Of a stretch of 64,000 nt of DNA, positions 10,496 through 22,100 are shown piece by piece. A model generated the notes under the pieces. It saw nothing but the letters and a program-made list of their open reading frames with translations, searched no databases and was not told the origin of the DNA. Position 1 is the stretch's first letter; each line of letters starts with the position of its first letter. A program made the translations under genes and the position numbers. The stretch covers positions 116,233,298-116,297,297 of the forward strand of contig CM042012.1 in assembly GCA_023525715.1 (NCBI GenBank), read 5' to 3'. Source of the stretch: Cichorium intybus. Its lineage: Eukaryota; Streptophyta; Magnoliopsida; Asterales; Asteraceae.

Positions 10496-13400
10496 ATGGC
10501 TTCCCAATCCAAGAGCGACAATGACACTATCAATGTTGCACTCTCCAATCTCTACCTTTCAGAGGATCTCAAAGCTTACAAACCACATCTACGTGTTCTC
10601 ATTCACATACTCTCAAGACACACACTGGCTAAAGCTTTCTTTCACCCTCCTCCTTCTATTCCAGTCTCATTACTACAAGAAATCGTCTCTTCCGCCACCA
10701 AGTGTCCCTCCGGTTACGCCGTAACACTACACGACGATCAACGTATCGTCATTGACAAGAAAATTTTTGTAGAAGCCCTAAATCTTCCCTACTCCGAATT
10801 CACTTTTGACCAACCAACCAACGGTGACCTCAAATCCATGATCTAGCATATGGGGTATATGTACGATTTGCCTAAATTATTTCACATGTCTAAATGACAC
10901 ATCTCCCCTCTATGGCAATGCCTCATACACTATATCATTAAGTGCTTAACTGGTAAGATGGGCGGTACAGACCAGTTAAACAGACGCCTCATGGGTCTCC
11001 TTTGGAGCCTCTACTCTGGTCACAAAGTTGATTATGCAACAATTCTGTTTGATGACTTTCTCGTCTACATACCCTCTTCCTTGAAACCAACTGGTCAAAT
11101 TCATTTAGCACGTTTCTGGGCTATGTGCATCGAGCACATCTATCAGAAGCTTCAAATCACCATTCCTACACCCAGATCTGAGGACGACAAATTGGTTATG
11201 CCTAAAGCCAAACCCTACACTGCCAAAACAGATTCTATACTTGGGAAAATCCGCAGACTGCCTGCCGAATTACTGAAGTTGGCTGATTCAACAGACCCTG
11301 CAGTCATTTCTCACATCACTTCCACTGAAGGAGTAGCTGATTATCCACCTAACTCTCTTAAACAATGTGAGTCCCCCAAGAAACTCAAAAAGAAAGCTTC
11401 TGAATCGTCTCTATCCAAGCAACCACCCAAAAAGAAGCAACGAAAAGTCAAACGGTATCTCTTTCATTAACTCATTCTATTCTGAATCCCTCTTTCTACT
11501 TATCAGAAGTTTCTCACTTCTGATATCCCTTTTTCTACTTATCAGAAGTTTCTCACTTCTGGTATCCCTCCTTCTACTTGTCAAAAGTTTCTCACTTCTG
11601 ATACCCCTCTTTCTACTTATCAGAAGTTTCTCACTTCTGATATCCCTCTTTCTACTTGTCAGAAGTCTCTCACTTCTGATATCCCTCTTTCTATTTGTCA
11701 GACGTTTCTTACTTCTGATATTCTCCCTTCTTATTTATCAGAAGTAACTCACTTCTGAGTTTTCCCTTCCCCTTTGTCAGAAGATTTTTATTTCACTTAA
11801 TTATCTGATTAACCTCTTGACAAAAATCTTTCGTCCACAAATATCATTAATCACCACTTTTTAAAATCTCTGGATTCTATATGTCTCACATTCTCTCTAT
11901 GCTCAATTAACAGAAAACAAAAACAACAATTGAACACTTTATCCTAATCTCACAGTTTCAAAGAAATACGAAATTCACATATCTATAATACTGTGCATTC
12001 ACATCAACTTTAATTCTCTAAGGTATGTATTACATCTAGAATATACAATTGTTATCTAACTTGTATTCTTTCATGTTAGACGTCTGAACCATCCTCAAAA
12101 GATTCCGTATCAGAACATTTGGAGGAAAGACAGAACTCTCCAGACTCGGAAGACACTCTGTAAGATACATTAATGGAGGAAAAACAGAACTCACCTTCTA
12201 AAAAGAAATCACCAATCACCAAAGAGAACCCTAAAGTTGATCTCATCCCAAATCTCACTTAACCTCCTCCTGATGCTTCCGAATTTGCTAAATGGAAGTT
12301 TAAGACAGCAGTTCAAGAACAACAGGCATTGGTTGAACGTATTCAAAATCAATTCGAGCATAAAAAAAAGGAACTTCAAACCTTATTCGTCTTTGGTCCC
12401 CCATCCGACAAGGACTCAGACCATGTCAAGTCCGAAAGAAAACGAATCAATGCACTCACTCAACAGCTTGATTCGCTCCTTCATTCCTCTCTTGAAAAAC
12501 TGTTAGACTCCTCACTCTACCTGTTCGATACCACTGAAACCGACTGGTCCAAGATTGCCTCAGCAATCGTCCCTCTCACCTGGGACAGATTTTGTGCACA
12601 AGACCTTCAGAAAAAGACTCAACAGAAGCACCCAATTGAACAATCTGCTGAGTCCGACTCCCGAGTTTTAATCTCCGAGACTCAATCGATCCCGATTGAC
12701 ACCTCTCTCTTTGGGGTTGATCAAGAGGTAGATAAACCCTCATCATCCAAATGCACTTGGTCGATCTGAGTGATACTAACTCATCTTCCGACAAAGCTGC
12801 CAAAGATAATCCGGCTCCATCAGTCAACTCCTTACTCAAGGATGACTCTCTTCATCAGAAAGTTGACACCTTGACCACCCTCCTGACTGACTTAAAATCA
12901 TCACAAAATCAGGAGGCTCTGATCAAAGAACAAGTAGAAATTAAAGAACGAGTAGCTGCACTTGAGAAGAAAGACAAAGACATTCTTCTCCGTTGCGACG
13001 ATCAAGCAGAAAAGATCATCCACGATGGACTCACAACCCTTGATGCTCAAAGACAATCCGACGCAGCCAACATGATGAAGACTGCACAAACGATGCTCAC
13101 TGAAGTTGAGAAATGTCAACAACAAGTTCCTGAGCTCCTAACCAATGTGCAAACCAAACTCAAAGATTCCATGGATCATATGTCCAACTATCTGAATGGA
13201 GTTCTGGCCGAAAATTTCTCACTCAGAAGAACAAATGCCCTTCTCCTTCAGATGGTTACCCAAACCCTGCAAAACATCACCGGCACCATGGCTGTTCCCA
13301 TTGAACAAATCAAACTCTACACAAAGCTGAATATGGACGCCATGGAAGCCCTCCAAAACATGTATGATACGCCACTTCCTGATTGTATCAAGAAGGAAGT

Positions 13401-14889
13401 GACCGTCGTCTCCGACAAACTTGATTCCATTCTGGCCCGCCTGCCTGTGACCCCTTCCGTTCCTACAGGTGCCCCAGGAGGGGGAAAGGCGGATGACAAA
13501 GTAGAACGTGGCCAAACGACCGACATGTTAATAGACTCTACTGCTGGCTCAAGTGGAATAAAAGATCAAGGAGACACTCAGCAAGACGACGTAAATGCTG
13601 ATAAAGGAGAAAATCAAGAAGACACGAACTTCGATAAGGATGAAACTCATAATAAGGAATCAGAAAATGATCATCCTATCAATCCTCCTCCGAAATCTCC
13701 TCCTCGAAAATCCTCTTCTTAGAAATCCCCTTCTCAGAAATCCCCTCCTCCGAAATCTCCTCCTCCGAAATCCCCTTCTCCTCAGAAATTCTCTTCTCAG
13801 AAATCCCCTTCTCAGAAATCCCCTCCTCCGATTTCTCCTTCCCCAAAATCTAAAGATCACTCAGAAGACGACGAGATTTTCGTATACTCGCCGATCAAGG
13901 TATCTGATCCCCCAGAGGTCAAGGAAAAGAAATCAAAGTTCTTCGACTCTCAAGCTAATGAACATGCTAAAAACTTTAGCACTGAGTCAGAACCTGATCA
14001 AAACCAAGCTGATCCAACTGGTCCCAGCAGATCCATCTTCTCCAATATCACCAGTTATCGACCACTGACCGACCTGGATTTCTAACAATTCAAGACATAC
14101 AATCCTCCCCCTACGTCCCAACACAACTGGGACATACCTCTGACACCCAATGGAAAAAAATACCGATACACTCTAAACTTCTCTGCAGTATCAGGACCTG
14201 ACAAAGAGCTAGCTGCTTACTACAGGAATCTGCAATTCCTCAAGAAATAGACCAAACCTCAAGATGATACATGGTCAAATGAAGTAGTAACAGCCGTTCG
14301 AAGTATCAAAAGAAGAAAGTTTCAGAAATCGGATTACTTCGAATACGAGCTAGTCAGAAATGGCGACTACCACAACACGATTTTGATTACAGAAGCAGAC
14401 TTCCGAAACATGAATCCTGCCGACATCTTCTCAATAACCGTAAAGCTATCTCACAAAGAAAGTCAAAATGCTAGAGAAGCTTATGTCGCAGCAAGAAGAT
14501 TCTTACACCGTTTAGTAGAGGAATTCTGCTACAATGATGCTGAAATATATAAAATCATCAAGGATCACCCTGAACCTCAGATCATTCTCTAACCTGACTT
14601 ATCTCTGCCAGACAATCGAGACAACTGGGAGAAAGGTGCAACCTTTGATCCAGAACTTGTCTTAGTATACAAGAATCCCAAAGAGAAAGGATCTTTTCTT
14701 TTCCTTCGTGCTGATCAACTCAGAAGAGTTACTAATAGTATGCTAAAGGAGTACATCAAAGCCGTGGAAAAGTCAACGTCATCAGATCCTGAAGCCAAGA
14801 AAGAACTACTTACCAGAATGAAGTGGCTACTTGCAGTCAGAAAGTTTTGGGAATATGCTGCAAAACAAGGAGTAGTGGATCAACGTTAA
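10496..14889 (+). pseudogene. Copia A sense extra ORF (SIRE-type env-like/aORF), degenerate
   Basis: It starts MASQSKSDND at 10496. Conserved blocks follow in order: an N-terminal domain to about 11450 (stops at 10844-10846 and near 10894, same frame) ending in a lysine-rich KKKQRKVK stretch; a non-coding insert with a 39-bp minisatellite; an acidic block from about 12080; a coiled-coil region 12751-13440 after a frame change; a proline/serine/lysine linker near 13680-13850 with one stop; and a C-terminal domain to the TAA at 14887-14889 with stops near 14083, 14248 and 14590. The layout matches the ORF of Copia C at 50726. SIRE elements are known to carry an env-like ORF behind pol, but I see no signal peptide or membrane segment here, so I infer a nuclear or structural protein. 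Confidence 0.75.
11490..11790 (+). repeat. 39-bp minisatellite
   Basis: About seven tandem copies of a 39-bp unit; each holds the inverted repeat CAGAAGTTTCTCACTTCTG followed by a pyrimidine-rich stretch. Copies differ by a few bases. The unit is a multiple of three, which keeps one frame open by chance as a leucine-rich repeat. It lies inside the extra ORF of Copia A, in a segment missing from the Copia C homologue. Confidence 0.9.
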
Positions 14890-14916
14890 AAATGACTCAA
14901 ACCCCTCGATTGGTCA

Positions 14917-14929
14917 CCGAAGGGGGAAT
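14917..14929 (+). other. Polypurine tract of Copia A
   Basis: CGAAGGGGGAAT lies between the end of the extra ORF and the LTR start TGTTAGTACTG. Confidence 0.75.
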
Positions 14930-15123
14930 TGTTAGTACTGAAAGTCAAATCGTTGACCAACTCATAGTATGATATGTTAGGATTGTATTATCAAACTTAT
15001 TATTTTGATGGAATGAATTTACTTTTGTATGAATGTTTTAAGTAATGAATGAATACTTATGTCTTGTGTATGCTGTCAACTTATATATTTGATAAGTTGT
15101 GTTCTGATAATATTGTAACTATC
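14930..15123 (+). repeat. 3' LTR of Copia A, left piece
   Basis: It starts TGTTAGTACTG after the polypurine tract and is cut at 15123 by element B. Its last five bases CTATC are repeated at 23451-23455 as the target duplication of element B. With the right piece the LTR is about 1.09 kb. Confidence 0.88.
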
Positions 15124-16234
15124 TGACAACGCAGCGGGTCGTCGTGCGGTCAAAAATAAAGAAAAAACCTAACACACACTAGCAAAGTGGTAGTCAGGGT
15201 CGATCCGCAGGAGCTTCGTGGTTAGACTAAATGAGAGATTACCAACTAGTAGTGTCACGCTACAGTCGGAGGATCTAGTTCCTACCTTCCTAATCACTAA
15301 CAAACTAAAGCAATGATCAAACAACTCAGGCCAAGCTAAGCTAAGCTCAAATAACTTAGTCACTTTCTGAAATCAGAAGTACATCTCTGAATTAGAAGCA
15401 ATCAAAGGCATCCAAACTAGCAAAACCAAGCAAAGCATAAACTAGCCACTAACTAAAGTTTTACTGAACAGTTACTCGCCAAGGTTTAATGCCTAAAAAC
15501 TAACCTAATTATCTACTGATTTCAGCAACGAAAAACAGTCCCAACAAGGTCAAAGCAATATCCAAACACAAATCAAACATTCAAAACCAAACACAAGCAT
15601 AAAAACACCGAAATACCAACATTAAATGTAACCAAATGATTTTCATTCACCAAATCCGAATTCCAAACATCCAAACAGTAACAAAATGTCATAAAACAGA
15701 AGCCTAAAGCTTGGTATCAATGGTTGTCACTCCCAAAGACACAAACTAATGCTTACAAAAATCTAACTAAATGAAAATAAAATCCAAAACATGAAAATAC
15801 CACTTAAGAAGTTGCTGAAACGAAATCTTGGAGTCAAAGAGCTTCAAGGTCGATTTTACACCCGGTCTTTGCTAGGGTTTTCGGCTGGAAATGCCTCTAT
15901 TTATAGTTGCAATTTTCCCATAGCCGCGCCGCGCATATGAAGAATCCGCGGCGCGCGTACTAATCTTTTCCCGTTTCTTCGGTATTTGAATGTGTTTCAC
16001 CGCCTTAAGCCCGCGTCGAGCGTATCATAGATCCGCGGCGCGCGTACGAGTTTCCTTGATTTTTCATCCTTTTCCAAACTTCTTTCTTTTGCACGCTTTT
16101 AGTCCCTGTTTCCATTCTTTTTCTCCAAACAAGTCCTGGCACGAAAAGTGAGAATACCCAGACATATTTGATATAATTTTATCAAGAATAGGGCTCAACA
16201 ACGCCTAAAATACTTGATATCACTAGGGGTTGTC
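15124..16234 (-). repeat. 3' LTR of element B
   Basis: It begins TGACAACGC and ends GGGGTTGTCA on the plus strand and matches 22386-23450 apart from scattered mismatches and a 46-bp segment near 15330 that the other copy lacks. A minus-strand TATA box (TATAAATAGA) lies at 15895-15904. GC-rich CCGCGGCGCGC-type motifs lie near 15924-16050. Confidence 0.93.
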
Positions 16235-17222
16235 AAACACCCCACACTTGTGCCTTGCTTGTCCCCAAGCAAGAGAGTTTTTAACAAATTATAATAAAGA
16301 ATCAAACAATTTTTGACTGTGCTCAGTTTCAAAGTTTATTGCTCTATGAGTTAGAGTGGAATAGTTCGTGAAAACATAATTGAATTGCTCTTTGGAATTC
16401 ATGGCTTTCTAGAGAACCCTTGATTACAAACTTTCTGTCCACAATGAAGTGTACTTACTCATTCAGATTCTAAAGGCCATTAAGGAATTGTCCATGACTT
16501 TCGATGTTATCCGTGTAGCGAGCTTTCAGAAATACCATCCCAGACCAGACGATCTTAGGTGGTAAGGTGCATAAGTCCCACCCACTTTAGACCTACCGGC
16601 TTGAACAACAAAGGCCACAGATTGACTTTTCCTTCCTAAACTCCAATCCTAAAACAGCTCAATCTTCTAAACTCGTAAAACTCAACTTATTTGACTAACT
16701 AATAGCATGATCACAAATAAACAGTATTTCTTGAAAAATTCTAGTGCTATCACAATCACAAACCATTCATTTCAAAATTGCAATTTATTAAAAATTTTGA
16801 AAATATTGCTAAAAATAGAAAAATTGATCATTTCTGCAAAAATTTCAAAAATTTTTCTCTTTCGACCGTCCACACCCCACACTTAAAGCCGTACAACGTC
16901 CCCGTTGTACAAAATTATTTCAAAACAAGGGAGAAAGAGTTACCCCTTTTGGACGATAGACTGCTTGGTGCTCAATATCACAGGTATAATTGCGAACAAA
17001 CGGATCCTTGATTTCGTATTCTGGAGTTGTAGCGCTACAGTGAACACGCCGGTGGTCGAGACAAGTGGAGGGGGCACGGTGACCCCACACTTGTCTGAGA
17101 CAACTCCTTCTCAATTTGGTATATCATGCATAACTCAACAAACGAATTAAAAGCAAACATAACAAAATGTAAAATATGTACAAAATATACAGATAGAGGT
17201 GTCATAAGTTTGTACATATATC
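16235..17222 (-). other. 3' untranslated region, hairpin and polypurine tract of element B
   Basis: On the minus strand this follows the late ORF. Next to the LTR is AAGTGTGGGGTGTT, the polypurine tract. Just upstream of it (16254-16273) lies a perfect 8-bp stem with a GGGA loop, CTTGCTTGGGGACAAGCAAG, shared with element D. The rest holds no supported gene. Confidence 0.75.
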
Positions 17223-18395
17223 TCAAAAAATATAAAAAGAAAGAAAGAAAAGTACATCAATCACTACCAAGTGGCCTGGAGGGTCCAGTCTTGTGATCGC
17301 GGGCCCTGGCTGGGAATGGTCGAGGGGCCCGGCCCTGCTGAGTGGCCAAATCCAGGAGTACCTCCCCGATCCATGCCAACTGGTCCTCGATCCTGGCAAC
17401 CCTGGCTGCCAGATCCTCCTGCTGTGGCTGCGGCTCTGCCGGGGCTGCTGGTGCTGGCTCTGGCCTCCGGCGTCTCCTGCCTGGCTGGGCGTACGCGGGC
17501 TGGGTGCCTGAGGAGGCTCGGTCGGTGCCCGGATGAACTGCCCCGGGCGCTGCTGCTCAATGAGCCGCATCCTCTCCAAAGTGCGTGCTGTAGTGCGGGA
17601 TGGAGGCAGAGTGGTCAAGGAGGCAACCACTGGGGCAGTGAGAATACCATATGAGCGGGCCAGGCGGGTGATGAAATACCCCCTGGCTAGTGGGCTGCTG
17701 GTGGAGGCGCCATTCGAGTGGGTGGAGAAGGCAACCGCGAGGGCGAAGGGGAGATGGAGGAATCGGGACGGGTCAAGGAGAGCCCATAGGAATGTCATGT
17801 CCTCCCCAGACACCTTCTCGCCCCCTCCCGCTACATGATGGAGGTGGAGACGATACGGTGCATGAGGCGGTGAAGTGGATCGCGAAGGTGGCTCTCCCTC
17901 GAGGTCCCTGCCTCGTACATGATGTTGGACAGCGGTGTCCAAATCTCCATGTTGGCAGCTCGGTCCGGCTGCCCCTGAATGCATGCACCGAAGAACTGCA
18001 TGAAGTGGCGGTGCTGAAGATCCGCCGGAGTGTAGATGCCGGTGCGCCTCCCGAACTCCCGGAGGTTGCACTCCCTCTGTGCACCTCCCAGTCGAAAGCG
18101 GATGATCCTGGATCGTGGGTCCGACGCCCGAGGAGCGAAGTGGATAGTAGAAAGGAACTCTAGGAGGACTGTCCCATCCACGGCAAGTAAATGATGCCTC
18201 CTCATGCGTCCAGGTACGATGCAAAAATGGCTCAATCGCACCCCAGAGCCCAGCATCCCTCAATATGTCTCTGTCGATGATTGTCGCCTCGAGAACCCGG
18301 CGACCGATCAATGCATCCCTCCGTGAAATGTACTCTGCAGAACTAGCCAGTCCCTCGGGGAACTGGAGGAAAGCGTGGTCCAATCTGAACATCAT
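17223..18395 (-). pseudogene. Element B late ORF, Athila ORF-like/env-position protein
   Basis: I start it at MMFRLDHAFLQF, which follows a strong 3' splice-site sequence on the minus strand. The first part runs to about 18185; then the conserved frame shifts and continues as a block with RFRLGGAQRECNLREFG and GIYTPADLQH; it shifts back near 17.85 kb into FLWALLDPSRFLHLPFALAV and RGYFITRLARSYG. The C-terminal part is rich in P, Q, S and R. The RLGG, EFG-GIYT and FITRLARxxGI patterns resemble the Athila family ORF found behind pol in plant Athila/Calypso elements; its function is unknown. The two shifts partly compensate, giving a misleading long frame. Confidence 0.7.
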
Positions 18396-18416
18396 CTGCA
18401 AAACAAACACATGGCC
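18396..18416 (-). promoter_or_regulatory. Candidate 3' splice site before the late ORF of element B
   Basis: The minus strand reads TGTTTGTTTTGCAG directly before ATGATG at 18395, preceded by a T-rich stretch. Splicing here would give a subgenomic mRNA for the late ORF. Confidence 0.5.
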
Positions 18417-19154
18417 ACAAAAAAGAAAAAATGTTGCAAAATTAGTCCCTCTCTTCCCCACCGCAACGCGGCGCGGCCCAAGAGCAAGGGCGCGGCGCGG
18501 CGTGCGGCTGTTTCTAAACCCCGATCCAAACTCTCTATTTAACCTGCTAAAACTCAATCTAATCATACCACAAGGTAGCCTAGGTGCCGACTAACTCATC
18601 TAGGGTCTCCATTTGGCAAAACAAACACCCTATGAGTTAGCATTAGCAATTCTAAGTTTTGAACTATTTTGGGCAAATCACTAAAATTAACTACCTAATC
18701 GCTAGTTTTAACGAGTAATAAGTAGTTAGAATAGCGTACCTTGGCAGTGGAAACAAAATGAGCAAGAAAAATTGCAAGAGAATTTCGTTGATCAGAGCTC
18801 CGAGTCGTGTATGGTTTGTGTGAGCCGCGGCTTACCTTATAAAGGAGAAAACCGACTGGTCGTTCCCCGCGTCGCGGATTTACGTCTTGCGCGTCGCGCG
18901 TTTCACCAAATCAACCCCTGTGCATCGGGTTGGTTTACGATCCCGCGTCGCATAATTCAAAAACCCGCGGCACGGTCTTCAAAAATTTCAAAACTTCTCA
19001 CATGACCCCACACTTATTTTAGACCACTAATACCTGTAAAAAGATTGATGTATTTTCATATTTAAGTTAAAGAAATATAAATCCTAACTTATGACACGAT
19101 GGGTTGCCTCCCAACAAGCGCTAAGTTTAACGTCTTCAGCCAGACGTACTACTC
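18417..19154 (-). other. Non-coding linker of element B in place of RT and integrase
   Basis: About 0.74 kb between the gag-protease stop and the late ORF. No reverse transcriptase, RNase H or integrase motif is visible. It carries two GC-rich patches (18466-18505 and 18826-18975) in an AT-rich setting; the second is shared with element C at 24390-24480. Confidence 0.7.
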
Positions 19155-22100
19155 CTATGCCGAATCTTCTTCTTCTTGAACTCTTGACGGCATCTGATTG
19201 AATCCTGGCATGAAATTGTTGGCCATCATAGACATGACAGATGTGAGTTGAGTCATTCGATCGCTCACACCGCTAATCCACTGTTGTTGAGATTCCACGA
19301 GCTTAAAAACTTTCGCCTCTCGTTCTCTTGATTCATTTTCATATTGCTGGTGCCTTGCTTCCATCATCTCTATCATATCCAGCAGCTGCTCCTTGTCGAT
19401 AATGGACAACGGGTGGTCCTTGGTCTCCTTTAAAATCTCTTCTTTTCCTCCTTCTCCCGTACGTGTCCAAATATTTTCCTTACTCTTGATCCCAGGCTCC
19501 ATTAATATCCTTCTGTCCATTTGTTTGCCATTTTCTTCTGAAGGTAATGATATAGGATTTCCAAACATGTTCAATCTTCTTTTCTTTGTCCCAAAGAAAA
19601 TGTCCATGTCTCCAGTCTTGCAATCGATCACCGAACCAGCAGTAGCTAAGAATGGGCGTCCTAAGATGAGTGCAGACGCATCGTCCAAGCTTTCATATTC
19701 CATAACCAGAAAATCCACGGGATAGAAAAAGTCGCCAACTTTGACTATGACATTTGTCAGTTTTCCCCGAGATACCCTTGTTGATTGATCAGCCAGCTGC
19801 AAGACAACTTCGGCTGGCTCTATTTCTTCATTTTTGTACTTATCGTACAGGTATCCTGGCAGGATATTGACACTTGCTCCCAAATCTAACAAGGTGTTCC
19901 GAATAACCACGTCCCCTACAGTTGTAGTGATCAGTGGTGATCCAGGGTCCTTTTCCTCTTTGGGCAGTGTTCCCAATAACGCCTCACTTGCTTTCACAGT
20001 CAACCTCACAGTTTTTGGTGTAGGTGCTTTGCTCTTCCCATTTTGTTCACACATTTCTTGCAGAATCCAGGTATCTTCAGGGGCATCCTTAAGCTCATCC
20101 CACAGGGGCTGGTTTATTAAGGGCCCCATTGATTTGGGTGCTTCCTGCTTCGTCTTCCCTTTCGTATTCTTCTTCTTCTGCTTGATTCCTGCTATCGTTG
20201 GTTGCTCCTCCTTCTGGACCTCTTTATATATTTCTAGTTGAGTGTCATTCTCAACAGAAATTCCTTCTTCCTTACCTTCCTCACTTTCTAGAGCCTTCTC
20301 TTCTTCCACCAGTCTCACTTCACTCCCTACTTCAAACAAGTCTTCCAAAGTGACTTTTCGCCATCCTGATTCGACAGTGTTGACTTGCTCTTTTCCTGGT
20401 CGCTGATTATGAGTAGGGTTGACCTCTGTAGCACTTGGCAATTTCCCACTGTCTCTCTTTTGCTGATCTGCAGCCATTTGGCCTATTTGTCGCTCCATGT
20501 TTGCAATGGCTTTTGCATTTGCTTGAGATTGTTGTTGCGTAGCAGTGACCATATCATACATCTTAGCAATCATTTCTTCTTGAGTTCCCGGGGCGTTGTT
20601 GGTAATATTAGTGGGCCCCCTGTTGTTGTTATTGCTGCTATTTCCATTGTGGTTGTTGTTATTCGCAGGCTGATGTGTTCTAGGCTGATTGGTCGATTGA
20701 CTCTGGTAATTGTTTTGCCTAAAATTCTGCTGCTGTCCTTGGTTATATGGCCTGTAGGGTCGTCCATTATTATGCTGGCCTTGACCCTGGCCATAAACTT
20801 GATTCACCTCTTGAGTCTTAGGTCCTCCTTGACCTCCTTGCAATGAATTCTGCGGTCCATTCTGCAGTGTTGACATGAGCCTGTCAAACTTCTTATTCAG
20901 TTCACTAATTTCCTTCTTCACTTCCTTTTTCCAGTCTGCATCGGCTCCCACAGCTGCAGCCGTACCTATAGTCTTCCTTGTAGAAAAGTTTACCTTGGAA
21001 CCATTGCTCAGTTGTTCCAAAAACTGCCAAGCTTCCTCCGTGTCCTGCCACATAAATGTCCCACTTGATGAGGCATTTATCATGGCCTGATGCGTCTCAC
21101 TGACTCCTTCGAAGAATAACTTAACTAATTGCCACCTAGGAATTTCGTGATGCGGACAAGATCGTAACAACTCCTTCAATCTATCAAAGGCTTCGTGGAA
21201 AGCCTCTCCTAGCTTTTGTTGGAAGTCCTGAATGACCCTTCTAATTTTAGTTGTCTTACTTGCTGGATAAAATTCCTGAAGGAACTTTGCCTTGAGCTGA
21301 TCCCATGTAGTAATACTGTTCGATGGCAAAGATGTAAACCAATATTTAGCCTTATCCTTAAGAGTGAATGGAAACAGTCTAAGCCTGAAAATGTTTCTAT
21401 TGGTGTTCCTAGGGTTATTAGAATTAGCAATCGCTAAGAATTCATATAGATGATTATAAGGATCGTCTTGCTTATGCCCTCTAAACTCTGACAATATTCC
21501 TAATAACTGAGGTCTTATTTCTACTTGAGAATCAATGTTATCAGGAATATAGATTGGCGATGAATCATCATATTCCCGCGGTTGGAAATGTGATGCAACC
21601 GATTGCCGTCTCGGTTGTGCGAAATGTAAAGGTTGGGCGGGGTTACCGTAAAGATGATCGTTATATTCACGCTGACCTGGTGGTTGATATTGTGGTGCTC
21701 TCCTGGGAGGTCCCCGACCTCGGTTCCACTGTGGTTGTGGTGCTGGTGGCACCCATCCCTCGTCTTCTTCATCATATCCCTCCTCTGTCTCTGGATGATG
21801 GTATTGTGGCTGAGGAGGTTGTTGATAGTGTATTGGCTGTGTAGGTTGGTATGTGGGTTGAGGTTTAAAAAGAACGTGTTGTGGTTGAGAGGTTGGTGTC
21901 TGTTGTCGAGAAACTGGGGTGCCATCACGGGTCGGCTCTCCCCAAGACATTGCAGAGGTAAATGGATTGGTAGATTGTGGTTGTGAAGCGGGTGTAAATG
22001 GTGGGACAGATGGTGGAGTGCATGATGGTATGGGTGCAGGGGCTGAAACTGCACCACCAGAAGCACTCGTGCTCACGAACTGAAACTCTGACAATGGGGG

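Noticed and set aside
11367..11747. Leucine-rich 126-codon frame that looks like a membrane protein
   Set aside because: It is the out-of-register translation of the 39-bp minisatellite, not in the frame of the surrounding extra ORF.
13660..13860. Arginine-rich minus-strand frame
   Set aside because: Antisense shadow of the proline/serine/lysine linker of the extra ORF.
15160..15363. Similar 60-64 codon frames at 15169-15363 and 22431-22616
   Set aside because: Both are the same chance frame in the two LTRs of element B.
17271..18163. Several long plus-strand frames over the late ORF of element B
   Set aside because: They are shadows in a locally GC-rich coding region; conserved Athila-like blocks are on the minus strand.
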